This document shows positions 9,683 to 18,580 of a DNA stretch of 64,000 nt, one piece after another (within the stretch, counting starts at the first letter, position 1; every line of letters begins with the position of its first letter). Both the position numbers and the translations under genes were made by a program. The stretch is from positions 372,001 through 436,000 of the forward strand of contig NZ_WJYA01000004.1 in assembly GCF_009709615.1 (NCBI RefSeq). The letters are read 5' to 3'. The DNA comes from Winogradskyella ouciana. Lineage in GTDB: Bacteria > Bacteroidota > Bacteroidia > Flavobacteriales > Flavobacteriaceae. A model generated the notes under the pieces. That model was not told where the DNA came from. It made no database searches and was given only the letters and a program-made list of their open reading frames with translations.

Positions 9683-10972
9683 ATGAAAAACTTTTTAAAC
9701 TATACCATTAAATATTTTTACAAATTAGAAAGTAAAATTGCCTTTTATCCGACAGTTTTAAGTCTCATAGGTACCATTTTTGCTTTTGTAATGATATATG
9801 CAGAAAGCTTAGGTGTTTCAGATTACTTAATAGAAGAAGCTCCCTTATTGGTTGTAAATGACACTGAAACTGCCAGAAATCTTCTTACAACTTTTGTAGC
9901 TGGTTTAATTTCAATCATGGTCTTCAGTTTTTCTATGGTTATGATCTTATTGAGTCAGGCATCAAGTAATTTTTCGCCACGTGTGTTGCCAGGCTTAATT
10001 TCTAACAGAAGACATCAAGTAATACTTGGGATTTACAATTCCTCTTTACTCTATTGTATTTTTACTTTAGTAAGTATTGAGCCAGATGGCGATAAATACC
10101 AACTGCCAGGCTTTAGTGTTCTGCTTGCCATTTTTTTTATGACCTTTTGTTTAGGTGCGTTTATCTATTTTATTCATTCTATTTCACAAGAAATACAGAT
10201 AAACAATATTATGAGCAGAATTTTTTCTGTAGCAAAAAAACGACTCAAAGAGCTGGTTAATAACCAAACGGATGAAAAAAACAAGTTTCCGTCTACGGAC
10301 AATTGGACAACATTGAATTCAAAAAAATCGGGTTACTTTCAAGATATTTCACTTTCGGCTATGGCTAATCTTGCAGATGAAGTAGAAATGCAATTAGAGG
10401 TGGTGCCAGTAAAAGGCACTTATGTTTTTAAGAACACTCCTGTGCTAAAAATGAGCAAAGAGGTTGATGAAGATACTATAGAAAAAGTATTTTCTTCTTT
10501 TCATTATTCTAAAAGTGAACGTATAGAAGATAATTACCTGTTGGCTTTTAAGCAGCTGACTGAAATTGCTGTAAAAGCCATGTCTCCTGGTATTAACGAT
10601 CCTGGTACTGCCATAAATGCTATTGATTATTTAACGGAACTGTTTTTGTTACGGTTGCAAAAACAAGATCAGAGTATATATAGGGATAAAAAAAACAATC
10701 CTGTAATTTTAATAAATACTGTTAGTTTTAAGCAATTGCTTTTTAATGTAATGACAGCATTAAGAACGTATTGTAAGCATGATATAATTATTGTGCAAAA
10801 GCTCATGCAAATGTTGGCTTCGATGTTAGATAATAATGAAAAAGCCAGTGAGGATTACGTAAAAACCATACGTCAGGAAATAGAAAATCTATATGAAGAT
10901 GCTAAAAACAGTATTCAGAATACAGCGGATTTAAAACTTCTAAAAACGACCTATAATACGATATTAGGATAA
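9683..10972 (+). CDS. DUF2254 family membrane protein
   Basis: A 429-residue integral membrane protein of the DUF2254 family. It has an N-terminal hydrophobic pair of helices, the family segment FSMVMILLSQASSNFSPRVLP, further helices to about residue 165, then a soluble domain with AVKAMSPGINDPGTA (about 300-315). The biochemical role is unknown. It follows the phosphoesterase-barrel gene by 6 bp and may be co-transcribed. Its stop codon abuts the stop of the convergent lipoprotein gene, so any terminator must lie inside coding sequence. Confidence 0.88.
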   Translation: MKNFLNYTIKYFYKLESKIAFYPTVLSLIGTIFAFVMIYAESLGVSDYLIEEAPLLVVNDTETARNLLTTFVAGLISIMVFSFSMVMILLSQASSNFSPRVLPGLISNRRHQVILGIYNSSLLYCIFTLVSIEPDGDKYQLPGFSVLLAIFFMTFCLGAFIYFIHSISQEIQINNIMSRIFSVAKKRLKELVNNQTDEKNKFPSTDNWTTLNSKKSGYFQDISLSAMANLADEVEMQLEVVPVKGTYVFKNTPVLKMSKEVDEDTIEKVFSSFHYSKSERIEDNYLLAFKQLTEIAVKAMSPGINDPGTAINAIDYLTELFLLRLQKQDQSIYRDKKNNPVILINTVSFKQLLFNVMTALRTYCKHDIIIVQKLMQMLASMLDNNEKASEDYVKTIRQEIENLYEDAKNSIQNTADLKLLKTTYNTILG

Positions 10973-11782
10973 CTATTTTAAGTTAAAACTGTAAATGTTT
11001 CCACCTTCATAGTCGTTGCGTTCGTCGGTTAAAATGACAATAGTATCATTGACAAAACAAACCCCTTCTTTTTGTGTGTTATGTTGAAATGGAAGTTTAT
11101 TAATAGCTCCAGAAAAGAAATCATCACCTTCAAAGCCAGATAATGCCCATAGTTTGTCATGATTTAATAGTAGAACTTTTTCATCATTAAAACTTATATC
11201 TGCTGAAGTTATTTTATTATGTTTTCCTTTTAAATTATAATCAGATATTACAATAGCTTCATGTCTTCCTGTTTTATTTGGAACTTTTAAAACAATAAAT
11301 TTTTTAGTCTCTTTACTGAATATGTAGAAATAATTATTGAATAGAAAAAAGGCTTCAAAATCTTTTGATTTTACATCTTTAGGTAATATGAATTCAATAA
11401 TTTCTGCATGTGCTCTAGATGCATTTAAATCCTCTTTTTTAACTTTTAGAATTCTAAATAATTTTCGCTTTTTATTGTTGTTTCCAAAATCACCTATGTA
11501 AATATTCCCTGCACTATCAGAGGTTAAATCTTCCCAATCCGTATTTTCAGCATTTAGAATCGTAATATCCATAATGATTTTACCTTTTCTGCTTAAGCCA
11601 TACAAATGGTTATCGTTACCTGCATCTTCTATAACCCAAATAAGGTCAGAATTTATAAGAGATTCTGCTGCCGAAACTTCATCTAAACTATTATTGATGG
11701 AGCCTTCAATAGTTAACAAGTCAGAGTGCTGACAAGAGCTAACAATAAGTAATAGAAATATTAGTCTTTTGACCATTATCAT
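10973..11782 (-). CDS. Predicted beta-propeller-like lipoprotein
   Basis: A 269-residue protein with a lipoprotein signal (hydrophobic stretch then VSSC, Cys17). Repeated strands such as DSAGNIYIGDFGNNNKKR, and later segments on stored or displayed values, resemble the NHL/SdiA-regulated propeller lipoproteins common in Flavobacteria; this assignment is tentative. Two in-frame ATGs (11782 and 11776) are possible; the second gives a more usual signal peptide. It is convergent with DUF2254 and divergent from the flavoprotein gene. Confidence 0.6.
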   Translation of the reverse strand: MIMVKRLIFLLLIVSSCQHSDLLTIEGSINNSLDEVSAAESLINSDLIWVIEDAGNDNHLYGLSRKGKIIMDITILNAENTDWEDLTSDSAGNIYIGDFGNNNKKRKLFRILKVKKEDLNASRAHAEIIEFILPKDVKSKDFEAFFLFNNYFYIFSKETKKFIVLKVPNKTGRHEAIVISDYNLKGKHNKITSADISFNDEKVLLLNHDKLWALSGFEGDDFFSGAINKLPFQHNTQKEGVCFVNDTIVILTDERNDYEGGNIYSFNLK

Positions 11783-11810
11783 TGTAATTTTATGACTTCA
11801 ATATATAGCA

Positions 11811-13028
11811 TTGAATACATACAAAGATATTATAATTATTGGTGGAGGAGCAGCAGGATTCTTTGCGGCAATCAACATTGCAGAGCAACATCCAGAGAAA
11901 TCAGTTGCTATTTTAGAACGTGGTAAAGAAGGTCTTCAAAAAGTAAAAATTTCAGGTGGTGGACGTTGTAATGTGACACATGCTGAATTTATCCCTTCGG
12001 ATTTGGTTAGCAATTATCCTAGAGGTGAAAAAGAACTGCTAGGGCCATTTCACACCTTTATGACTGGAGATACTATAGCCTGGTTTGAAGAGCGTGGCGT
12101 AGAACTGAAGATTGAAGATGATGGTAGGATGTTCCCTGTTTCTAATTCGTCACAAACCATTATCGATTGCTTTTTACACCAAGCCAAAAAACATAATGTT
12201 GAAGTGTTGTATAATCATTCTGTAAAATCTATTTATGCAAGAGAAAATGATTTTTTACTAGATACTTCCCAAGGTGTCTTTGAGTGTGATAAACTTATCA
12301 TTGCCACAGGAAGCAATCCTAAAATATGGAAGTTACTGGAAGATTTAGGTCATACCATAGTACAGCCTGTACCATCGCTGTTCACTTTTGATATAAAGGA
12401 TGAACGTATAATGGATATTCCAGGCGTTGTTGCAAAAGATGTTGAGGTAAAGGTTCTGGAAACAGATTTGATTTCAGAAGGACCATTGTTGATCACACAT
12501 GTTGGTATGAGTGCGCCAGCCATTTTAAAACTATCAGCATTTGGTGCTATTGAACTGGCAAAACTCAATTATGATTTTAAAATTGAAGTCAACTTTATTA
12601 GACAAGATTATGAATGGTGTTTGAGTGTACTTAAAGATTCAAAACAAGAATATGCAAAAAAATTAGTAGTCAATACCACACATTTTGAATTACCAAAACG
12701 TCTTTGGAAACAATTGGTTTTAGCTTCAAACATAAATGAAACCGAACGCTGGGCGGATATTAATAAATCACAATTAGAGGCCTTGACGTTGCAATTAACA
12801 GCAGCTCAATTTCATGTTACTGGCAAAAGCACCTTTAAAGAAGAATTCGTCACGGCTGGTGGTGTAGATCTTAAAGAAATCAACTTTAAAACCTTTGAAA
12901 GCAAACGAGTTCCAAATCTCTATTTAGCTGGTGAAGTGATTAATGTAGATGCCGTTACAGGTGGTTTCAACTTTCAGAATGCTTGGACAGGAGCTTATAT
13001 TGTGTCACAATCCATCGCTAAATCATGA
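11811..13028 (+). CDS. HI0933/BaiN-family FAD-dependent oxidoreductase
   Basis: A 405-residue flavoprotein of the YhiN/HI0933 family. The N-terminus carries the dinucleotide fold IIIIGGGAAGFFAA, followed by the family motif KVKISGGGRCNVTHAE (about residues 45-60). The C-terminal FAD-contact block is GEVINVDAVTGGFNFQNAWTGAY. The start is a TTG at 11811, because the only nearby ATG (11792) is out of frame. Substrate and partner are unknown. It begins a plus-strand run and overlaps the DUF1697 gene by four bases (ATGA). Confidence 0.85.
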   Translation: MNTYKDIIIIGGGAAGFFAAINIAEQHPEKSVAILERGKEGLQKVKISGGGRCNVTHAEFIPSDLVSNYPRGEKELLGPFHTFMTGDTIAWFEERGVELKIEDDGRMFPVSNSSQTIIDCFLHQAKKHNVEVLYNHSVKSIYARENDFLLDTSQGVFECDKLIIATGSNPKIWKLLEDLGHTIVQPVPSLFTFDIKDERIMDIPGVVAKDVEVKVLETDLISEGPLLITHVGMSAPAILKLSAFGAIELAKLNYDFKIEVNFIRQDYEWCLSVLKDSKQEYAKKLVVNTTHFELPKRLWKQLVLASNINETERWADINKSQLEALTLQLTAAQFHVTGKSTFKEEFVTAGGVDLKEINFKTFESKRVPNLYLAGEVINVDAVTGGFNFQNAWTGAYIVSQSIAKS

Positions 13029-13558
13029 AAACATACATTGCACTCTTAAGAGGTATTAATGTTGGTGGTCATAAAAAAGTACCAATGGCTGAACTGAGAG
13101 CGGTATTGGCCGAATCTGGTCTGGAAAATGTAAAAACTTATATCCAAACAGGGAATATTATTTTTCAATCTTCAAGTAAGAGCACTAAAACGTTAGAAGA
13201 AAAAATAAAGCAATCAATTTTAGAGCATTTTGGTTTTGATGTTTCCGTGTTGGTGAGAACCAGAGCACAGTTAAGCAAAATTTTTAATGATTGTCCTTTT
13301 CCAGAAGAGAAAAAAGAAAACAGCTATTTTGCAATACTATCTAATGTTCCAAAGGAAGACTTGGTCAAAGAGGCATACAAGAAAACCTATGAAAATGAAG
13401 AGTACGAAATTCTTAACGATGCCCTGTATTTCTACTGTGCCAATGGTTATGGCAATGCAAAATTCAATCTTAATTTTTTTGAACGTAAATTAATGGTGAG
13501 TGCTACTGCTAGAAATTATAAAACGATGGTAAAACTCTTATCTTTGTCACAGAATTAA
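13025..13558 (+). CDS. DUF1697 family protein
   Basis: A 177-residue DUF1697 protein. The opening YIALLRGINVGGHKKVPMAE and the block YIQTGNIIFQ are diagnostic. The family has no proven function. It overlaps the upstream flavoprotein gene by ATGA, which suggests translational coupling, and lies 5 bp upstream of mvaD. Confidence 0.9.
   Translation: MKTYIALLRGINVGGHKKVPMAELRAVLAESGLENVKTYIQTGNIIFQSSSKSTKTLEEKIKQSILEHFGFDVSVLVRTRAQLSKIFNDCPFPEEKKENSYFAILSNVPKEDLVKEAYKKTYENEEYEILNDALYFYCANGYGNAKFNLNFFERKLMVSATARNYKTMVKLLSLSQN
13539..13546 (+). promoter_or_regulatory. Possible -7 promoter element (TATCTTTG) for mvaD
   Basis: TATCTTTG matches the Bacteroidota -7 consensus TAnnTTTG and sits 17 bp before the mvaD ATG, inside the end of the DUF1697 gene. 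No convincing -33 TTG box was found, so this is a weak call. Confidence 0.35.
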
Positions 13559-13563
13559 CCGAA

Positions 13564-14688
13564 ATGACAGAACAAGATTTTATCCTCAAATCATATAATA
13601 GCCATATCAAAAGTGGCACTGTAAAATGGTCTTCACCAAGCAATATTGCCTTGGTAAAATATTGGGGAAAAAAGGACAATCAGATTCCAGAAAACCCTTC
13701 TATAAGCTTTACACTTTCAAATTGTAAAACCATCACAGAAGTCACTTATACTAAAAAGGAAGGTGATGATTTTAGTTTTGATGTCTATTTTGAAGGTGAA
13801 AAAAACGAAGCCTTCAAACCAAAGATTCAAACATTTTTTGAGCGTATTGAATCCTATATACCTTTTTTAAGAGATTATCATTTTAAAATTGAAACCTCTA
13901 ATACATTTCCACACAGTTCTGGTATTGCGTCTTCAGCTTCAGGTATGAGCGCTTTGGCCTTATGCTTAATGAGTATTGAAGAAAAATTAAAGAACGATGT
14001 CATTCAGAGCTGTCATCCTGAGCCTGTCGAAGGAGATAGCGAAGAATCTCAAAATTACTTCAACAAAAAAGCATCCTTTTTAGCAAGACTAGGTTCTGGT
14101 AGCGCATGCCGAAGTATTGAAGGTGAACTCGTAGTTTGGGGAGAAAATGAAAGTACCGAAAGTTCAGACTTATTCGGAATTAAGTTTAATGGCGAAGTCC
14201 ATTCGAACTTTAAAAACTATCAGGATACAATTCTTTTAGTAGATAAAGGTGAAAAACAGGTGAGTAGTACCGTTGGACACAAATTAATGTTTGGTCATCC
14301 CTTTGCAAAGGAACGTTTTGCCCAAGCTCATAAAAATCTTGCTAACTTAAAAGAAGTTTTTGCTTCAGGTGATTTAAAGGCTTTTGTAAAAATTGTTGAA
14401 AGTGAGGCCTTAACGCTTCATGCGATGATGATGACAAGCATACCGTATTTTATATTAATGAAGCCAAATACGCTCGAAATCATCAATAAAATCTGGAAAT
14501 TCAGAGAAGAAACTAATTCTAATATTTGCTTTACTTTAGATGCAGGAGCTAATGTTCATGTGCTTTATCCTTCAGAAGAAAAGGAAACCGTACTCGATTT
14601 TATAAAGAAAGAATTGGCTGCATATTGTCAAAATGAACATTATATTTGCGACCATACTGGCTTGGGAGCAAACCAAATAGAAGATTAA
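13564..14688 (+). CDS. mvaD: Diphosphomevalonate decarboxylase
   Basis: A GHMP-fold enzyme that decarboxylates mevalonate diphosphate to isopentenyl diphosphate, the last step of the mevalonate route. Motifs are SNIALVKYWGKKD near the N-terminus, the P-loop-like FPHSSGIASSASG and GSGSACRSIEGELVVWG. At 374 aa it is slightly long because residues 146-162, starting VIQSCHPEPVEG, are encoded by palindromic repeat DNA that stays in frame. The insert lies between conserved helices, so activity may be retained. Mevalonate kinase follows. Confidence 0.93.
   Translation: MTEQDFILKSYNSHIKSGTVKWSSPSNIALVKYWGKKDNQIPENPSISFTLSNCKTITEVTYTKKEGDDFSFDVYFEGEKNEAFKPKIQTFFERIESYIPFLRDYHFKIETSNTFPHSSGIASSASGMSALALCLMSIEEKLKNDVIQSCHPEPVEGDSEESQNYFNKKASFLARLGSGSACRSIEGELVVWGENESTESSDLFGIKFNGEVHSNFKNYQDTILLVDKGEKQVSSTVGHKLMFGHPFAKERFAQAHKNLANLKEVFASGDLKAFVKIVESEALTLHAMMMTSIPYFILMKPNTLEIINKIWKFREETNSNICFTLDAGANVHVLYPSEEKETVLDFIKKELAAYCQNEHYICDHTGLGANQIED
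13999..14050. repeat. Nested REP-like palindromes inside mvaD
   Basis: The outer halves GTCATTCAGAGC (13999-14010) and AGCGAAGAATCTC (14038-14050) match the free-standing repeat at 49067-49093. Between them lies a second repeat, TGTCATCCTGAGCCTGTCG plus AAGGAGAT, of the common TCATCCTGAGC...GTCGAAGGAT type. The reading frame is kept through both. Confidence 0.8.
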
Positions 14689-14692
14689 TACG

Positions 14693-14700
14693 TATATTTG
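14693..14700 (+). promoter_or_regulatory. Possible -7 promoter element (TATATTTG) for mevalonate kinase
   Basis: TATATTTG is an exact TAnnTTTG match 24 bp before the ATG at 14725. If used, the upstream in-frame TTG at 14698 falls inside the promoter, which supports the ATG as start. A -33 box is not obvious. Confidence 0.4.
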
Positions 14701-14724
14701 TTAAAGGAAATTGCTAATACCAAT

Positions 14725-15654
14725 ATGAAAGGACCACTTTTTTATTCAAAAATCTTACTCTTTGGAGAGTATGGTATCATTAAAGACTCTAAAGGTCTGT
14801 CTATTCCTTACAATTTTTATAACGGAGCATTAAAAGTCGATGAGAATCCCTCTGAAGAGGCGATTAAATCTAATGAAAGCTTAAAACGATTCGTTGAATA
14901 TTTAAAGGGATTGGACAAAGACTTGGTTGACTTTGATTTTGAAACATTACAAGAAGATGTCAACGCTGGCATGTACTTCGATTCTTCTATTCCACAAGGT
15001 TATGGAGTAGGGAGTAGTGGTGCTTTAGTGGCTGCGATTTACGACAAATATGCTTCGGATAAGATTACGGTTTTAGAGAATCTTACGCGTGAAAAGCTTT
15101 TAAAGTTGAAAGCTATATTTGCTGATATGGAATCGTTCTTTCATGGTAAATCATCTGGTTTAGACCCATTGAATAGCTATTTAAGCCTTCCTATTTTAAT
15201 AAATTCAAAAGACAATATTGAAGCAACTGGTATTCCGTCTCAAAAAGCAGAAGGCAAAGGAGCCGTATTTTTATTAGATAGTGGCTCTGTTGGTGAAACA
15301 GCACCTATGGTCAGCATTTTTATGGAAAACATGAAGAATGAAGGCTTTAGAAGTATGCTTAAGGATCAATTTATAAAACATACGGATGCTTGTGTGGATG
15401 ATTTTCTCAAAGGTGATATAAAATCACTTTTTAAAAACACAAAGCAACTGTCTAAAGTAGTATTGAACAACTTCAAGCCAATGATACCAAAACAATTTCA
15501 TGAGCTTTGGAAAAAAGGTATTGAAACTAATGATTACTACCTTAAACTTTGCGGTTCTGGTGGTGGAGGCTACATCTTAGGCTTTACAGAGAATATCGAT
15601 AGGGCAAGAGAAGCTTTAAAAGGACAGAAATTAGAGGTGGTTTACAACTTTTAA
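14725..15654 (+). CDS. Mevalonate kinase (GHMP family)
   Basis: A GHMP kinase with the opening SKILLFGEYGIIKDSKGL, the ATP-binding GYGVGSSGALVAA, the segment GKSSGLDPLNSYLS and the C-terminal glycine loop KLCGSGGGGYILGF. In Flavobacteria this gene beside mvaD is annotated mevalonate kinase; phosphomevalonate kinase activity cannot be excluded by eye. The ATG at 14725 is preferred over an in-frame TTG nine codons upstream, because conserved sequence starts here and the TTG overlaps a promoter-like box. It gives 309 residues. A T-tailed hairpin follows the stop. Confidence 0.85.
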   Translation: MKGPLFYSKILLFGEYGIIKDSKGLSIPYNFYNGALKVDENPSEEAIKSNESLKRFVEYLKGLDKDLVDFDFETLQEDVNAGMYFDSSIPQGYGVGSSGALVAAIYDKYASDKITVLENLTREKLLKLKAIFADMESFFHGKSSGLDPLNSYLSLPILINSKDNIEATGIPSQKAEGKGAVFLLDSGSVGETAPMVSIFMENMKNEGFRSMLKDQFIKHTDACVDDFLKGDIKSLFKNTKQLSKVVLNNFKPMIPKQFHELWKKGIETNDYYLKLCGSGGGGYILGFTENIDRAREALKGQKLEVVYNF

Positions 15655-15673
15655 TTCAAAAAATATTACATTT

Positions 15674-15710
15674 AAACCTCATAGGTTCTTGAAACTTATG
15701 AGGTTTTTTT
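15674..15710 (+). terminator. Rho-independent terminator, variant of a repeat palindrome
   Basis: A 13-bp stem (AACCTCATAGGTT against AACTTATGAGGTT, one mismatch) with a short loop and seven T residues follows the mevalonate kinase stop. It is a diverged copy of the ACCTCACAGG palindromes at 36979, 37592 and 50591. Confidence 0.7.
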
Positions 15711-15721
15711 AATTTAGACCT

Positions 15722-16624
15722 ATGCTATCAAGACGGCAGAAACACATTCTACTTAAATTTTTCAGCCTGTTTTCTGTAGTTAGAGGGTATAACATCCTAG
15801 TGGTAGTTATTGCCCAATATTTAGCGTCCATTTATATTTTTGCACCAGATAAAACCATTAAATCGGTACTTTTTGATGTTAACTTATTAATGTTGGTGTT
15901 GGCATCTTCAGCAACAATTGCTGCCGGTTATATTATCAATAGTTTCTACGATTCAGAAAAAGACCTGATTAACAAGCCAACAAAAACGATGTTAGATCGT
16001 CTGGTAAGCCAAAACACAAAACTGTCATTCTATTTTGTATTGAATTTTCTTGCGATTGTTTTTGCAAGCTATGTATCGTTTAGGGCAGTCATCTTTTTTT
16101 CTATTTACATTTTTGCGATTTGGTTGTATTCCCATAGATTAAAGAAACAGCCTATTGTTGGTAATCTCGTTTCGGCTATACTAACGGTAACACCGTTCTT
16201 TGCGATTTTTATTTACTACCAAAATTTTGAATTGGTCATCTTTGCCCATGCCATTTTTCTTTTTCTTTTGGTTTCCATGCGCGAACTCACCAAAGATCTT
16301 GAGAACATAAAAGGGGATTTAGCTTTAGATTATAAAACCGTGCCTGTGGTGCATGGAGAAAAAGTGTCTAAATTCATGCTAACCATAATGTCTGTATTAA
16401 CTATAGTTTCTGCTGTTATCTTAATTATGTTCTTTAAAGTTGGGCATATGTACTACTTTTTCTATCTCAGTATTGGGTTGCTAATACTATTCTTGTTTGT
16501 ACTCTGGAAATCAAACAAAAAAACGCATTATCTTATACTGCATAACATACTTAAGTTTATAATAGTTCTGGGTGTGTTTTCCATTTTATTAATCGATGTA
16601 TCTGTTGTTTTAAACCGAATATAA
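15722..16624 (+). CDS. UbiA-family prenyltransferase
   Basis: A 300-residue polytopic membrane protein with about eight hydrophobic segments. The first Asp-rich motif, NSFYDSEKDLINKPTK (about residues 76-92), binds the prenyl diphosphate through Mg2+ in this superfamily. Flavobacterial homologues are annotated as geranylgeranylglycerol-phosphate geranylgeranyltransferase, but the acceptor cannot be read from sequence. Placement behind two isoprenoid-precursor genes fits use of their product. The nitrilase gene starts one base after its stop region, so the two are co-transcribed. Confidence 0.8.
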   Translation: MLSRRQKHILLKFFSLFSVVRGYNILVVVIAQYLASIYIFAPDKTIKSVLFDVNLLMLVLASSATIAAGYIINSFYDSEKDLINKPTKTMLDRLVSQNTKLSFYFVLNFLAIVFASYVSFRAVIFFSIYIFAIWLYSHRLKKQPIVGNLVSAILTVTPFFAIFIYYQNFELVIFAHAIFLFLLVSMRELTKDLENIKGDLALDYKTVPVVHGEKVSKFMLTIMSVLTIVSAVILIMFFKVGHMYYFFYLSIGLLILFLFVLWKSNKKTHYLILHNILKFIIVLGVFSILLIDVSVVLNRI

Positions 16625-17572
16625 ATGAATACGACTTTAAAAATCGCGATGGCACAAATCGCACCAGTATGGTTAGACAAAAGTGCGACTTTGCAAAAAA
16701 TTGAAGATGCTATAAAAGATGCAGCAGAAGAACAATGCGAGCTCATTGTCTTTGGAGAAGCCTTGTTGCCAGGCTATCCGTTTTGGTTGGCGTTAACAGG
16801 TGGAGCAGAATGGAACACAAAAGTGAATAAAGAACTACACGCGCATTATGTAAATAATTCCATTTGCATAGAGAAAGGCGAACTTGATTCGGTATGTCAA
16901 TTGGCAAAAAAACACAAAATGGCTATTTATCTAGGCATTATGGAGCGACCAACAGATAGAGGTGGTCATAGTATCTATGCATCTTTGGTTTATATCAACG
17001 CAAAAGGAGACATAAAATCGGTACATAGAAAACTACAGCCTACATACGATGAACGCTTAACCTGGTCTCCAGGTGATGGCAATGGTTTGCAAGTTCATCC
17101 GCTCAAGGCATTTACGGTTGGTGGACTCAATTGCTGGGAAAACTGGATGCCATTACCAAGAACGGCTTTATACGGTCAAGGCGAAAATTTACATATTGCA
17201 GTTTGGCCTGGCAGTGATCATAACACTAAAGATATTACGCGTTTTATAGCAAGGGAGTCGCGCTCTTATGTGGTTTCGGTTTCGAGTTTAATGTCTAAAT
17301 CAGATTTTCCTGATGAAACTCCGCACCTTGATGCCATTCTCAAAAACGCACCTGATACTTTAGCCAATGGTGGCAGCTGTATCGCTGGACCTGATGGAGA
17401 GTGGATTGTTGAACCAGTCTTGAATAAAGAAGGCTTAATTATTCAAACCATAGATTTTAATCGTGTGTTAGAAGAACGTCAAAACTTCGATCCAGTAGGG
17501 CATTATTCAAGACCAGACGTCACAAAACTCATCGTCAATAGAGAGCGACAAACTACTGTGGAAATTAAGTAG
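16625..17572 (+). CDS. Nitrilase-family carbon-nitrogen hydrolase
   Basis: A 315-residue hydrolase with the Glu-Lys-Cys triad in recognisable blocks: GEALLPGYPFW (Glu), HRKLQPTYDERL (Lys) and GGLNCWENWMPLPR (Cys). The GGLNCWEN form is closer to true nitrilases and cyanide hydratases than to amidases. The natural substrate is unknown. It follows the UbiA gene directly and is followed 42 bp later by a pseudouridine synthase gene with its own promoter-like box. Confidence 0.87.
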   Translation: MNTTLKIAMAQIAPVWLDKSATLQKIEDAIKDAAEEQCELIVFGEALLPGYPFWLALTGGAEWNTKVNKELHAHYVNNSICIEKGELDSVCQLAKKHKMAIYLGIMERPTDRGGHSIYASLVYINAKGDIKSVHRKLQPTYDERLTWSPGDGNGLQVHPLKAFTVGGLNCWENWMPLPRTALYGQGENLHIAVWPGSDHNTKDITRFIARESRSYVVSVSSLMSKSDFPDETPHLDAILKNAPDTLANGGSCIAGPDGEWIVEPVLNKEGLIIQTIDFNRVLEERQNFDPVGHYSRPDVTKLIVNRERQTTVEIK

Positions 17573-17591
17573 TTAATGAGAACTATTGTTA

Positions 17592-17599
17592 TACCTTTG
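17592..17599 (+). promoter_or_regulatory. Possible -7 promoter element (TACCTTTG)
   Basis: TACCTTTG matches TAnnTTTG and stands 15 bp before the ATG at 17614. The -33 region is poor, so only the -7 box supports it. Confidence 0.4.
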
Positions 17600-17613
17600 C
17601 AAAAAATTAAACC

Positions 17614-18459
17614 ATGAGCAAAAATCAAAATAGCAGAGGAAAAGGACAAGCTTCAGGAAAGGGAAATGCTAAAGGTAAATCCAAAGGTTTTACCAAAGGA
17701 AATGCTCCTTTTAAAAAGAAGTCCCAACCAAAAAAGAAATCTTCATCTAATCCTGATGAAATAAGGTTAAACAAATACATTTCAAATTCGGGTATATGTT
17801 CGCGTCGCGAGGCTGATGAGAATATCGCCATTGGCTTGGTAACCGTCAACGGAAAAGTGGTGACCGAAATGGGTTACAAAGTAAAACTCGAAGATGATGT
17901 AAGATTTGACGGTCAGCGTATCAACCCAGAGCCTAAAGTCTATTTGTTATTGAACAAACCTAAAGGCTTTGCTACTACAACGGCAGAAAGCAAAGGTAGA
18001 ACGGTTATGGATTTGGTAGCCAATGCTACCAACGCAAACATAAAACCGATAGGACGACTAGGAAGAAACTCTTTAGGCTTATTGTTATTTACCAACGATG
18101 ATAAAGTGGTGCAAAAGTTCACGAACTCAAAGCATGGTGTAGCACGATTATTTCAAGTTGAATTAAATAAAAACCTAAAGTTTGAAGATCTTAAAAAGAT
18201 ACAGGAAGGCTTTAAGGTAGATGGCAAATTAATCACTGTAGAAGAGGTAAGTTATATTGAAGGTGAGTCTAAAAATAAGATCGGCATAAAAATTAAAAAT
18301 ACCGGAAACACCATACTGCGCACCATTTTTGATACACTTAACTACGATATTGTAAAGATAGATTGTGTTGCCATAGGTCACTTAACCAAGAAAGATATTC
18401 CAAGAGGCCACTGGAAACATCTTACAGAACAGGAGATTAGCACTCTAAAAATGCTATAA
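17614..18459 (+). CDS. RsuA/RluB-type pseudouridine synthase lacking the catalytic Asp
   Basis: Residues 1-48 are a basic, Gly/Lys/Ser-rich tail. Residues 50-100 are an S4 RNA-binding domain (IRLNKYISNSGICSRREAD), and the rest is the RsuA-type synthase domain. The family motif is GRLDxxTxGLLLxTND with the Asp as nucleophile. Here it reads GRLGRNSLGLLLFTND: codon 18061-18063 is GGA, giving Gly150. The remainder, including LNKPKGFATT, is well kept, so the gene is not decaying. It may bind rRNA without modifying it, or use another residue. Confidence 0.85.
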   Translation: MSKNQNSRGKGQASGKGNAKGKSKGFTKGNAPFKKKSQPKKKSSSNPDEIRLNKYISNSGICSRREADENIAIGLVTVNGKVVTEMGYKVKLEDDVRFDGQRINPEPKVYLLLNKPKGFATTTAESKGRTVMDLVANATNANIKPIGRLGRNSLGLLLFTNDDKVVQKFTNSKHGVARLFQVELNKNLKFEDLKKIQEGFKVDGKLITVEEVSYIEGESKNKIGIKIKNTGNTILRTIFDTLNYDIVKIDCVAIGHLTKKDIPRGHWKHLTEQEISTLKML

Positions 18460-18500
18460 ATCCGTCATAAGTAGCACTAATTTTAATTAAAACTATGCAT

Positions 18501-18529
18501 TTCGTCGAATAAACCATACTATTTGTCGA
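18501..18529 (+). promoter_or_regulatory. Direct repeat pair spaced 21 bp, possible activator site
   Basis: TTCGTCGA at 18501 and TTTGTCGA at 18522 are in the same orientation exactly 21 bp apart, followed by TATCTTTA (18533-18540), a near match to the -7 box. Two half-sites two helical turns apart is the LytTR-type layout; the regulator is inferred, not shown. Confidence 0.35.
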
Positions 18530-18580
18530 GTGTATCTTTAAATTTTCTATGTTAGTCCTCCCAAATTAAATAACCTGCTT

